From Alphaproteobacteria bacterium (lineage in GTDB: Bacteria > Pseudomonadota > Alphaproteobacteria > Rhodobacterales > Rhodobacteraceae), in the NCBI GenBank assembly GCA_030427405.1, contig JAUHXK010000001.1:62001-126000 (forward strand): DNA of 64,000 nt, read 5' to 3'. The notes below the pieces were generated by a model. That model searched no databases and was not told the DNA's origin. It was given only the letters and a program-made list of their open reading frames with translations. A program made the translations under genes and the position numbers. The stretch's first letter is position 1. Every line of letters starts with the position of its first letter. This document shows, in pieces, positions 8,778 to 17,485 of this stretch.

Positions 8778-9662
8778 ATGACTTATGACCTTTTTATCGG
8801 TGACCGGCTGTTTTCAAGCTGGTCCTTGCGTGGATGGCTGATGCTGGAAAAGTTCGGCCTATCGCATCAAAGCCATATGATCGGGCTGTATTCCGGGACG
8901 ATGGCGGCTGACATGGCGCCCCTGGCCCCCGCTCGACTGGTGCCCGCCCTGCGGCTGCCCGACGGCACGGTGGTCGGCGAAAGCCTCGCGATGGCGGAAA
9001 CCTTGGCAGAGCTCAATCCCGGTGCAGGACTATGGCCAAGCGACAGCGCGGCACGTGCAACCGCCCGCTGGCTGTGTTCCGAAATGACGGCCGGGTTCAG
9101 TGGTTTGCGGGGCGAATGCCCCATGCAGCTTTTGCATGTCTGGCAAGGGTTTTCACCGTCGCAAGCCACGCTGACGGACCTGGACCGGATCGAAACACTT
9201 TGGGCGCATGCGCGCGCTGTTTCCGGCGCCGAAACCGGGCCGCTATTTGGCGCATATTCCCTGGCCGATGTCTTCTATACGCCGGTCGCGGCCCGGATCA
9301 TTGGGTATGATCTGCCCGTTTCAGATTCCAATCGCGCCTATTGCCTTGAATTGCTGAGCGATCCCACGGTGCGTCAATGGCGGGCGATGGGGCTGACGGT
9401 CACCTACGACCCGTTCCCCTATCCCCAGCCCCTGGAACCTCGCGCCTGGCCTGTGGGCACAGCGACAGACGCACGCCCCGTCGAATCCGGTCCCGCCGAA
9501 AACGACGCCTGCCCCTATTCCGGCCAGCCCGTCACCCATTTCCTGGAACTGGACGGACGGCGCTGGGGGTTCTGCAACGCGTTCTGCCGCGACAAGACCG
9601 TTGCCGATCCGGGTGCCTGGCCGAAATTCCTGGAAATGACGGCGGGCGTTAACCAAACCTAA
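8778..9662 (+). CDS. Glutathione S-transferase-like protein with C-terminal TRASH-like metal-binding domain
   Basis: A 294-residue protein. Residues 1-80 form a thioredoxin-like GST N-domain (YDLFIGDRLFSSWSLRGWL and VVGESLAMAETLAEL), and about 85-205 are the helical GST C-domain. After a proline-rich linker comes an extra module at about 243-290 containing C245-x20-C266-x3-C270 within CPYSGQPVTHFLE and FCNAFCRDK. That spacing is the TRASH/YHS-like pattern (C-x19-22-C-x3-C), which elsewhere binds metal such as copper. GSTs do not normally carry this. The function of the combination is unknown; metal-linked thiol chemistry or sensing is an inference. Confidence 0.82.
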   Translation: MTYDLFIGDRLFSSWSLRGWLMLEKFGLSHQSHMIGLYSGTMAADMAPLAPARLVPALRLPDGTVVGESLAMAETLAELNPGAGLWPSDSAARATARWLCSEMTAGFSGLRGECPMQLLHVWQGFSPSQATLTDLDRIETLWAHARAVSGAETGPLFGAYSLADVFYTPVAARIIGYDLPVSDSNRAYCLELLSDPTVRQWRAMGLTVTYDPFPYPQPLEPRAWPVGTATDARPVESGPAENDACPYSGQPVTHFLELDGRRWGFCNAFCRDKTVADPGAWPKFLEMTAGVNQT

Positions 9663-9709
9663 ACCGAGGCCATGGCAGCAACGTCCTGTTAACCAAAAAC
9701 AGGAAAGCC

Positions 9710-11224
9710 ATGGTCGCCCGCGCGCATACAGTTGCCTTTCAAGGCGTCGAAGCCCGCCCGGTTGAGGTGCAATGCGCCGTCTCGCCAGGCCTGCCCGCCT
9801 TTTCAATCGTAGGTTTGCCAGACAAGGCCGTTTCCGAAGCGCGCGACCGTGTGCGCAGCGCGCTCAGCGCGATGGCCATTGCGCTTCCGTCCAAGCGGAT
9901 CACGATCAACCTCTCGCCAGCCGACCTGCCCAAGGAAGGCAGCCATTTCGACCTGCCCATCGCCGTGGCCCTGCTGTCAGCGCTCGACATCATCCCCGCC
10001 GACGCGGCCGAGGGCGCTGTGGCGCTTGGAGAGTTGTCCCTGGACGGCTCCCTTGTTCCGGTCGTTGGGGCGCTGCCTGCGGCGATGACGGCGGCCAGCG
10101 AATGCCGCGCGCTTCTGTGCCCTTGCGGTTCCAGCGCCGAGGCCGCCTGGGTCGATGCGGCGCAGGTGATTGGCGCAGCGACCCTGGGGGATGTCGTGCG
10201 CCACTTTTCGGGACAGGCCCCTCTGCAAGCGGCCCAACCCGGCGAGGTTCTTTTGCCTCCTGGCAGCCGGGATTTGCGCGACGTCAAGGGGCAGGAGCGG
10301 GCCAAGCGGGCCCTGGAGATCGCGGCCGCCGGACGGCACCACCTGATCATGACGGGAACGCCTGGGTCGGGAAAGTCAATGCTGGCATCGCGCCTGCCGG
10401 GTATCCTGCCGGCCCTGTCTCCGGTCGAGGCGCTGGAAACATCAATGATCCACTCTTTGTGCGGATTGCTGGACGAAGGCGGCATCAGCCGCGCCCGGCC
10501 CTTTCGTGAACCCCATCACACCGCATCGATGGCCGCCATCGTCGGTGGCGGCAAAGGTGCCAAGCCGGGTGAGATTTCATTGGCTCATAACGGCGTCCTG
10601 TTCATGGACGAGCTGCCGGAATTCCCACGCACCGTCCTGGAAACACTGCGACAACCGATCGAAACCGGTGAGGTCATGATCGCCCGCGCCAATGCGCATG
10701 TGAAATACCCCTGCCGGTTCATGCTGGTGGCGGCGGCCAACCCCTGCAAATGTGGGTACCTGACGGAACCGGCCCGCGCATGTTCACGCGCACCGGGATG
10801 CGGTGAAGATTACCTGGGAAGGATTTCCGGCCCTCTCATGGACAGGTTCGATTTGCGGATCGAAGTGCCACCTGTCAGCTTTACCGATCTGGACCTGCCT
10901 CCGTCCGGGGACAGCTCTGCCACCGTCGCGGCACGGGTCGAACGGGCCCGCGCAGTTCAGGCGGACAGGTTCAGCGGCTCGCCCGCCATCCGCCAAAATG
11001 CAGATGTCGAAGGTTCACAACTGGAAGAAATCGCCGCGCCGGATGCTGAGGGCAAAGCCCTGTTGCTGCAGGCCGCCGAACGTTTTGGCCTGTCAGCTCG
11101 TGCCTTTCACCGCATCCTGAGGGTGGCGCGCACCATTGCGGACCTTGACGGTGAACCTGATATTCGCCGCCCCCATATCGCCGAAGCCCTGAGCTATCGC
11201 ATTTCGGCGAATGTCGCGGGCTAG
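9710..11224 (+). CDS. comM: YifB/ComM family Mg-chelatase-like AAA+ ATPase
   Basis: 504-residue protein of the ComM group; in Vibrio ComM is a hexameric helicase that promotes branch migration during natural transformation. An N-terminal Lon-like S5 fold (residues 1-165, containing [18 protein letters not shown]) precedes the AAA+ domain with Walker [10 protein letters not shown] near residue 215 and the Walker B-like segment [11 protein letters not shown]. The zinc-type cysteines PCKCGY and CSRAPGC are present, followed by a C-terminal Mg_chelatase_C region. The gene is convergent with gshB, and the two stop codons overlap at 11221-11224. No other competence gene is nearby. Confidence 0.92.
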   Translation: MVARAHTVAFQGVEARPVEVQCAVSPGLPAFSIVGLPDKAVSEARDRVRSALSAMAIALPSKRITINLSPADLPKEGSHFDLPIAVALLSALDIIPADAAEGAVALGELSLDGSLVPVVGALPAAMTAASECRALLCPCGSSAEAAWVDAAQVIGAATLGDVVRHFSGQAPLQAAQPGEVLLPPGSRDLRDVKGQERAKRALEIAAAGRHHLIMTGTPGSGKSMLASRLPGILPALSPVEALETSMIHSLCGLLDEGGISRARPFREPHHTASMAAIVGGGKGAKPGEISLAHNGVLFMDELPEFPRTVLETLRQPIETGEVMIARANAHVKYPCRFMLVAAANPCKCGYLTEPARACSRAPGCGEDYLGRISGPLMDRFDLRIEVPPVSFTDLDLPPSGDSSATVAARVERARAVQADRFSGSPAIRQNADVEGSQLEEIAAPDAEGKALLLQAAERFGLSARAFHRILRVARTIADLDGEPDIRRPHIAEALSYRISANVAG

Positions 11225-12153
11225 ACCCTGGCTTCGATCGCCTCCCAGATCTTCTGGGCAATGTTGTCCCCGTTGAAACGTTCAAGTTCCTGAATGCCGG
11301 TCGGCGATGTCACGTTGATTTCGGTCAGGTAATCCCCGATCACATCGATGCCGACGAAAACCTGTCCCTTTTCTTTCAAAAGCGGCCCGATCGCCGCGCA
11401 GATTTCCATGTCCCGCTCTGTCAGCCCGACCTTTTCGGGGCGCCCGCCGACATGCATGTTCGACCGGGTTTCCCCCTCGGCAGGAACGCGGTTGATGGCC
11501 CCGACCGGTTCACCATCTACCAAGATGACGCGTTTGTCGCCATTGCGCACATCGGGCAGAAACTTCTGAACGATCAAAGGCTCGCGCGAGAAACCCGTGA
11601 ACAATTCGTGCAACGATGTCAGGTTGCGGTCGCTGGCGTCCAGCCGGAACACCCCGGCGCCGCCATTTCCGTAAAGCGGTTTGAGGATGATGTCGCCGTG
11701 TTTTTCCTTGAATGCCTTGATGGTGCGCAGATCCCGCGCAATCGTCGTCGGAGGCGTCAGATCGGGAAAGTCCAGCACCAGCAGCTTTTCCGGATAGTTG
11801 CGCACCCAGAACGGATCGTTGACGACAAGCGTCTGCCCGGCCAGCCGGTCCAGCAAATGCGTCGACGTGATATAATGCATGTCAAAAGGCGGGTCCTGGC
11901 GCAGCCAGACAACGTCGAACTCTGCCAGATCGACATCGCGTTCAGGTCCCAGAACGGCAGGATCGCCCGGCACCCGCTGCACCGTCATGTCATGGCCCTT
12001 CGCCGTCACTCGGCCTTCCTGATAGGCCAACTGATCGGGCCCATAGAAAAAAAGCTGGTGCCCGCGCGCCTGCGCCTCTTCCGCAAGCCGAAATGAGCTG
12101 TCGGCGTTGATGTCAACGTCCCCGATCGGGTCCATCTGAAAGGCGATTTTCAT
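11221..12153 (-). CDS. gshB: Glutathione synthetase
   Basis: ATP-grasp ligase joining gamma-glutamylcysteine and glycine to form glutathione. The 310-residue size and start [20 protein letters not shown] are characteristic. Family segments include [21 protein letters not shown], the ATP-grasp lysine region [19 protein letters not shown], and [24 protein letters not shown]. It is transcribed leftward downstream of rsmI and yraN, a common proteobacterial neighbourhood, with 61 bases to the yraN stop. A GST-fold protein that might use its product is encoded at 8778. Confidence 0.97.
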   Translation of the reverse strand: MKIAFQMDPIGDVDINADSSFRLAEEAQARGHQLFFYGPDQLAYQEGRVTAKGHDMTVQRVPGDPAVLGPERDVDLAEFDVVWLRQDPPFDMHYITSTHLLDRLAGQTLVVNDPFWVRNYPEKLLVLDFPDLTPPTTIARDLRTIKAFKEKHGDIILKPLYGNGGAGVFRLDASDRNLTSLHELFTGFSREPLIVQKFLPDVRNGDKRVILVDGEPVGAINRVPAEGETRSNMHVGGRPEKVGLTERDMEICAAIGPLLKEKGQVFVGIDVIGDYLTEINVTSPTGIQELERFNGDNIAQKIWEAIEARV

Positions 12154-12214
12154 GGCGTGTCCCTCGTGTTTCAGCCAGATACATGGCGCACAGACCGCGA
12201 GGGTTCAATGGGGA

Positions 12215-12586
12215 TCAGAACGCGCCAAAGGCGTTTTCAATGATTTTCACCTGCCCGCAGGAATTAACCAGCGCTGCATCAAAACGCATTTCGCTCAACT
12301 GGCCCGCCGGCTCCTGTTCCACGAATTGCGCGGCCGAGGCACAGATTCGGTCCATCTGCCTGCGGCTGATGCGTGCCGCCGCCATATCGAAACTAGAGCT
12401 TTTCTTGACCTCGACAAAAGCAAGCCCATTGGCGTTGCGCACAATCAGGTCAATCTCACCCCCGGCGCCGCGCCACCGGCGATGCAGCACGCAATACCCG
12501 CGCCGCTTGTAATCTTCAGCCACCTGCAGTTCGGCGGCCTTCCCCGCGTGATAGGACAGCGAACTGCGCGCCGATTTGCCGGTCAT
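12215..12586 (-). CDS. YraN family (UPF0102) endonuclease-fold protein
   Basis: A 123-residue protein of the YraN family, which has a restriction-endonuclease-like fold but no settled function. The nuclease-type core GAGGEIDLIVRNANGLAFVEVKKSSS shows the D and ExK arrangement (only part is quoted). It lies one base downstream of rsmI on the same strand, and an lpoA-like gene is divergent from rsmI. That grouping (rsmI, lpoA, yraN) is the same as in Escherichia coli and supports the call. Confidence 0.9.
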   Translation of the reverse strand: MTGKSARSSLSYHAGKAAELQVAEDYKRRGYCVLHRRWRGAGGEIDLIVRNANGLAFVEVKKSSSFDMAAARISRRQMDRICASAAQFVEQEPAGQLSEMRFDAALVNSCGQVKIIENAFGAF

Positions 12587-12587
12587 G

Positions 12588-13445
12588 TCATTTGTTCCCC
12601 AAACTCAACGCCCTTTGGTAAATCGGCCGCCGCGGCAAATCGAACATTTCTGACACCAGGTCAGCCGCATCGCGGACCGAATGGGACTGCAGGGCCTTTA
12701 ACAATGCCTCTTCTATGTCAGAATCGTTAACAGCTTGCGAACGGGCACGGTCCACCAACAGCACGATTTCGCCCTTGACCGTCCTTTCCGCGAATTCTTC
12801 GGCCAGTTCCGACAGCGTTCCGCGGCGAATTTCTTCGAATTTCTTGGTCAGTTCCCGGCACAAGGCTGCCTGACGCTCAGGCCCCAGGCTGGCGGCCAGA
12901 TCGGCCAGGCAACCAGAAACACGTTTGGGGGATTCGTAGAAAACCAGCGTTCCCGGGATTGAGCGCAACGCTTCGATCCTGGTTCGGCGCGCCTTGGTGG
13001 CATTTGGCAGGAAGCCTGCGAAAAAGAACGCATCTGTTGGCAACCCCGCAAGGGTCAGGGCCGCCAGCGCCGCCGACGGGCCCGGTGCGCATGTGACCGG
13101 AAACCCTTTTTCGGCCACGGACCGCCCCAGATCGTATCCCGGATCTGCGATCAATGGCATACCGGCCTCGGACGCGTAGGCAACGGACCGCCCCTGTTCC
13201 AGCGCCTGGATGATTTTTTCGCGCGCAGCCGGGCCGCTGTGGTCGTGATAGGCCAGTATCCGCCGCCCCTCCAGTGGCACGCCATGTATTTCCATCAACC
13301 TGCGCAGGCTGCGTGTATCCTCGGCTGCGATCACATCCGCCGAGGCCAGAATGTCCAGCGCCCTGAGAGTTATGTCGCGCGCAGTACCGATCGGCGTGGC
13401 GACAAAATACAACCCGGCGGTCAAACTGATCTTTTGGAAATTCAA
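12588..13445 (-). CDS. rsmI: 16S rRNA (cytidine(1402)-2'-O)-methyltransferase
   Basis: SAM-dependent methyltransferase that 2'-O-methylates C1402 in the decoding centre of 16S rRNA. The 285-residue protein has the tetrapyrrole-methylase-like fold: GLYFVATPIGTARDITLRAL at the start, DVIAAEDTRSLRRLM, ASEAGMPLIADPGYDLG, CAPGPSAALAALTLAGLP, and FYESPKRV. All are hallmark segments of RsmI. It is divergent from the lipoprotein gene at 13534, with an 88-base shared promoter region, and it leads yraN and gshB. Confidence 0.96.
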   Translation of the reverse strand: MNFQKISLTAGLYFVATPIGTARDITLRALDILASADVIAAEDTRSLRRLMEIHGVPLEGRRILAYHDHSGPAAREKIIQALEQGRSVAYASEAGMPLIADPGYDLGRSVAEKGFPVTCAPGPSAALAALTLAGLPTDAFFFAGFLPNATKARRTRIEALRSIPGTLVFYESPKRVSGCLADLAASLGPERQAALCRELTKKFEEIRRGTLSELAEEFAERTVKGEIVLLVDRARSQAVNDSDIEEALLKALQSHSVRDAADLVSEMFDLPRRPIYQRALSLGNK

Positions 13446-13533
13446 AGCTGGACCCTCACAGCGTGACGTTTATTATCGCGGCCTGATAGTATAGCAGCAC
13501 CTCAAGCCGCCGGATCAGGGAGTTTTCATTTAG

Positions 13534-14706
13534 ATGGTTACTGTTTGCAAGCCCGTACGCAACCTGGCGAAGTCCGCCCTTGCGTTGGCCGCAGCCGCGT
13601 TTCTGGCCGCCTGTGAACCCGGAGCGATCGGTGGCGGCCCCTCGATCAACGCATCCAAACCCGTTCCGGTGGCGCTGCTGGTTCCCAAGGGATCGGCCCA
13701 GTCCGGCGACGCCGCATTGGCGCGCAGCCTGGAAAACGCGGCGCGAATGGCGATGTCGGATCTGCAAAACGTCCAGATCGACCTGCGGGTCTATGACACG
13801 GCCGGCAACCCCAACACCGCATCGACCGTCGCGCAACAGGCGGTGTCGGACGGCGCCAAGATCATTATCGGGCCCGTCTACGCTCAGGCCGCCAACGCCG
13901 CCGGGCTTGCGGTTCTGAACAACAAGGTCAATGTTCTGTCCTTTTCGAACAACACCAGCATCGCCGGCGGCAATGTTTTCGTGCTGGGCCCGACCTTTGA
14001 CAATACGGCCAGACGGCTGGTCAACTATGCCGGATCGCAGGGCAAGAACGGCATGGTCATCGTGCACAGCGAGGACGCCGCCGGACAATTGGGGCAGGCC
14101 GCAATCGCCAACGCGCTGAGCGGCAGCCGGGTCAACAATGCAGGAAGCATTGCCTTTGACAGGTCGCAGCAGGGGGTCATCAACTCGGTCCCGTCGATCA
14201 AGGCCGCCGTTGATTCCTCGGGTGCCGATTCGATTTTCCTGACCGCGACCACGGCAGGCGCATTGCCACTGTACAGCCAATTGCTGCCCGAGGCCGGACT
14301 GTCGCCTGCGACAACCCAATATGTTGGCCTGACGCGGTGGGACATCCCGCCGCAGACGCTGGAACTTCCCGGTGTTCAGGGCGGCTGGTTCGCCCTGCCT
14401 GACCCTGCCAAGGCACAGGCGTATCGCACACGCTATAACGCGACCTATGGCGAGGCGCCGCACCCGATCAGCGGGCTTGCCTATGACGGGATCGCCGCGA
14501 TTGGCGCGTTGGTTGGCCAGGGCAAATCGGATGCCCTGACCGCAGCGGCCCTGACGCAGAACGCCGGTTTCCAGGGCGTCGGCGGCATATTCCGCCTGCG
14601 TCCCAACGGCACGAATGAACGCGGTCTGGCGGTGGCCACGATCCAGAACAAACAGGTGGTTGTGATTGACCCTGCCCCACAAAGCTTCTCTGGCGCCGGT
14701 TTCTGA
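13534..14706 (+). CDS. LpoA-like penicillin-binding protein activator lipoprotein
   Basis: A 390-residue outer-membrane lipoprotein candidate with a periplasmic-binding-protein (type I) fold, related to the C-terminal domain of LpoA, which stimulates PBP1a. A signal peptide ends in a lipobox at FLAACEP (cysteine 28). The mature chain has SVPVALLVPKG-type and IIGPVYAQAANAAGLAVLN segments seen in LpoA and branched-chain amino acid binding proteins. Its position beside rsmI and yraN supports an LpoA-type role rather than solute uptake, since no ABC permease is adjacent. The extra N-terminal TPR domain of enterobacterial LpoA is absent. Confidence 0.8.
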   Translation: MVTVCKPVRNLAKSALALAAAAFLAACEPGAIGGGPSINASKPVPVALLVPKGSAQSGDAALARSLENAARMAMSDLQNVQIDLRVYDTAGNPNTASTVAQQAVSDGAKIIIGPVYAQAANAAGLAVLNNKVNVLSFSNNTSIAGGNVFVLGPTFDNTARRLVNYAGSQGKNGMVIVHSEDAAGQLGQAAIANALSGSRVNNAGSIAFDRSQQGVINSVPSIKAAVDSSGADSIFLTATTAGALPLYSQLLPEAGLSPATTQYVGLTRWDIPPQTLELPGVQGGWFALPDPAKAQAYRTRYNATYGEAPHPISGLAYDGIAAIGALVGQGKSDALTAAALTQNAGFQGVGGIFRLRPNGTNERGLAVATIQNKQVVVIDPAPQSFSGAGF

Positions 14707-17485
14707 TCTACCGGCGCCGATCCAGGCGCCAAGCGGCGCGCTGATCTGCGAGGCCTCTGAAATCTTTGACAGTGCCGGGATCAATTCCCGACTGTCTGAC
14801 GCCTTCGAAAATTGCAAGGACGCCGCGGCCATTCGCGGCGAAACTGTGCGTATCCTGCGCGACGCGCAAAAAGCCGGGCGCGCGGCAATCGCGTCTGCTT
14901 TTGCGGCCAAGCCGTTCGATGCCCGGCCCCTGACGCGTTCCTACACCTACCTGACTGACGGGTTGGTATGCACGGCGATGCAGGTGGCCAGCCAGTATAT
15001 CCATCCACTGGCAACCCCGACCCAGGGCGAGAAAATAGCGGTTATGGCGGTTGGCGGTTATGGCCGTGGTGAAATGGCACCGGCATCGGATGTCGATCTG
15101 CTGTTCCTGACCCCGTACAAGATCACGGCCTGGGCCGAGAGCGTGATTGAATCCATGCTCTATATTCTCTGGGATCTGCGCCTGAAGGTCGGCCATTCCT
15201 CGCGCACCATCCGCGACTGTCTGCGTTTGGGAACCGAGGATTTCACGATTCGCACCGCCATGCTCGAGCAGCGCTTTCTGGCCGGTGACAGCGCTCTTGC
15301 GGCCGAGTTGGAAACCCGGTTGAAGGCCGATCTTTTCAAGGGCAGCGAGCGTCAATTCATCGAGGCCAAGCTGAATGAGCGCGACGAGCGTCACCAGAAA
15401 CAGGGTGAGCGCTATATGGTCGAGCCCAACGTAAAAGAAGGCAAAGGCGGGCTTAGGGACCTGCAGTCGCTGTATTGGATCGCCAAATATGTCTATGGCG
15501 TGCAGGACGTTGCCGAACTTGTTCCCCTGGGCCTGTTCACACCCGAAGAGTTCCAGACTTTTGTTCAGGCCGAAGATTTCCTGTGGGCCGTGCGCTCGCA
15601 TCTGCACCTTGTGACCGGCCGGGCGACGGAACAGCTGACCTTTGACCTGCAGGTCGAAGTCGCGGACCGCATGGGGTACAAGGACCGCGCCGGCCGCCGG
15701 GCCGTTGAGATCTTCATGCAACGCTATTTCCGGGAAGCGACCCGCGTCGGAGAGCTGACCCGGATATTCCTGACCAAGCTGGAAGCCCTGCACATGAAGA
15801 ACGCGCCCCTGCTGGAGCGTATTTTCCGCAGGCGCCCCAGGATGAAGCCCGGCTACAGCGTGGTGCACGGACGCCTGGACGTGGCCGACCCGGACAAGTT
15901 CCTGGCGGACAAGGTCAACATGTTGCGTCTGTTCGAAGAAGGATTGCGCACGGGGATGTTGATACATCCCGACGCGATGCGCCTGGTCACGGCCAACCTG
16001 AACCTGATCGATGAGGATATGCGCAACAACAAAGAGGCCCAGCGTATTTTCCTGGACCTCATGCTGAAACACGGCAACCCCGAACGCGGCCTGCGTCGGA
16101 TGAACGAGCTTGGCGTGCTGTCTGCATTTGTCCCGGAATTCGAACACATCGTGGCGATGATGCAGTTCAACATGTATCACAGCTATACGGTGGACGAGCA
16201 CACGATCCAATGCATCGTGAACCTTGCTCAGATCGAGCGCGGAGAATTGATCGAAGAGCTTCCGCTGGCGTCTTCGATTTTGGAACGCGGCGTCAATCGG
16301 CGCGTTCTTTACGTGGCGCTTCTGGTGCATGACATCGCCAAGGGACGCCCCGAGGACCACTCGATCCTCGGCGCGCAAATGGCGCGGAAGATCGCGCCGA
16401 GACTGGGGCTGAACAAGTCGGAATCCGAAACCGTGGAATGGCTTGTGCGGTATCACCTGCTGATGTCGGACATGGCCCAGAAACGCGACATCTCGGACCC
16501 CCGTACAGTGCGCGACTTTGCCAAGGCGGTGAAAACCGTCAAGCGGCTGGACCTTTTGACCGTTCTGACCGTGTGCGACATTCGGGGCGTGGGCCCGAAT
16601 ACGTGGAACAACTGGAAAGCCACCCTGTTGCGGGCGCTTTACGCCGAAACCAAAAGTGCCCTGGAAACCGGGATGGAAGACCTGAACCGCGCCAATCGCG
16701 GTGCCGAGGCAAAGAAGGCCCTGCGCGCCGCTTTGCAAAGCTGGAACAAGGCCGACCTCAAGACCGAGACCGGCCGGCACTATGGCCCGTATTGGCAAGG
16801 TCTGAACCTGTCCACCCATGTCGAATTTGCCGAAATGCTGCGCGAACTTGAAAGCAGCGGAGATGCAGGTGCGATGGAGATCCGCCTGCACCCGGACGAG
16901 GATCGCGACGCCACACGGGCGTGTTTCGCCATGGCCGACCATCCTGGGATCTTTGCCCGAATTGCGGGGGCGCTGGCGCTTGTCGGCGCAAATGTCGTGG
17001 ATGCGCGCAGCTATACGACCAAAGACGGGTTCGTCACCGATGCCTTCTGGATACAGGACGCCGAAGGGCACCCGTTCGAGGCAAGCCGCCTGCCGCGGCT
17101 AACCCAGATGATCCAGAAAACGCTCAAGGGGGAAGTCGTCGCCGGAGAAGCCCTGAAATCGCGCGACAAGATCAAAAAGCGCGAACGGGCGTTCGACGTG
17201 CCGACCCATGTCACCTTTGATAATGACGGCTCTGAAATCTACACGATCATCGAGGTGGACACCCGAGACCGCCCCGGGCTACTTTATGATCTGACACGGT
17301 CCCTGGCCAGCGCAAACGTTTACATCGCCAATGCGGTGATCGCGACCTATGGCGAACAGGTCGTGGACACGTTCTATGTCAAGGACATGTTCGGGCTGAA
17401 ATACCATTCGGAAAACAAGCAGCGCGGTCTTGAGGCGAAACTGCGCAAGGCCATTGTCGAAGGTGCGGAGCGCGCGGCCTCATGA
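14666..17485 (+). CDS. glnD: [Protein-PII] uridylyltransferase / uridylyl-removing enzyme
   Basis: Nitrogen sensor that uridylylates PII proteins when glutamine is low and removes the UMP when it is high. The 939-residue chain shows the nucleotidyltransferase motif GGYGRGEMAPASDVDLLFL near residue 130, the HD hydrolase motif VHDIAKGRPEDHS near 554, and two C-terminal ACT domains (about 740-810 and 855-930, with DRPGLLYDLTRSLA in the second). No ATG fits the N-terminus; TTG 14666, preceded by AGGTGG with a 6-base spacer, is the best start and makes the gene overlap the lipoprotein gene by 41 bases. It overlaps murJ by ATGA. Confidence 0.95.
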   Translation: MTLPHKASLAPVSDLPAPIQAPSGALICEASEIFDSAGINSRLSDAFENCKDAAAIRGETVRILRDAQKAGRAAIASAFAAKPFDARPLTRSYTYLTDGLVCTAMQVASQYIHPLATPTQGEKIAVMAVGGYGRGEMAPASDVDLLFLTPYKITAWAESVIESMLYILWDLRLKVGHSSRTIRDCLRLGTEDFTIRTAMLEQRFLAGDSALAAELETRLKADLFKGSERQFIEAKLNERDERHQKQGERYMVEPNVKEGKGGLRDLQSLYWIAKYVYGVQDVAELVPLGLFTPEEFQTFVQAEDFLWAVRSHLHLVTGRATEQLTFDLQVEVADRMGYKDRAGRRAVEIFMQRYFREATRVGELTRIFLTKLEALHMKNAPLLERIFRRRPRMKPGYSVVHGRLDVADPDKFLADKVNMLRLFEEGLRTGMLIHPDAMRLVTANLNLIDEDMRNNKEAQRIFLDLMLKHGNPERGLRRMNELGVLSAFVPEFEHIVAMMQFNMYHSYTVDEHTIQCIVNLAQIERGELIEELPLASSILERGVNRRVLYVALLVHDIAKGRPEDHSILGAQMARKIAPRLGLNKSESETVEWLVRYHLLMSDMAQKRDISDPRTVRDFAKAVKTVKRLDLLTVLTVCDIRGVGPNTWNNWKATLLRALYAETKSALETGMEDLNRANRGAEAKKALRAALQSWNKADLKTETGRHYGPYWQGLNLSTHVEFAEMLRELESSGDAGAMEIRLHPDEDRDATRACFAMADHPGIFARIAGALALVGANVVDARSYTTKDGFVTDAFWIQDAEGHPFEASRLPRLTQMIQKTLKGEVVAGEALKSRDKIKKRERAFDVPTHVTFDNDGSEIYTIIEVDTRDRPGLLYDLTRSLASANVYIANAVIATYGEQVVDTFYVKDMFGLKYHSENKQRGLEAKLRKAIVEGAERAAS

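Noticed and set aside
9685-9703. CCTGTT/AACAGG mini-hairpin overlapping the comM ribosome-binding site
   Set aside because: Six base pairs only; likely fortuitous.
13456-14910. 484-codon minus-strand frame opposite the lipoprotein gene
   Set aside because: The plus strand has a signal peptide with lipobox and a periplasmic-binding fold; the minus frame has neither start signal nor family features.
14708-17071. 787-codon minus-strand frame
   Set aside because: Antisense to glnD, whose catalytic motifs are intact; the frame is histidine/glutamine-rich and matches nothing.
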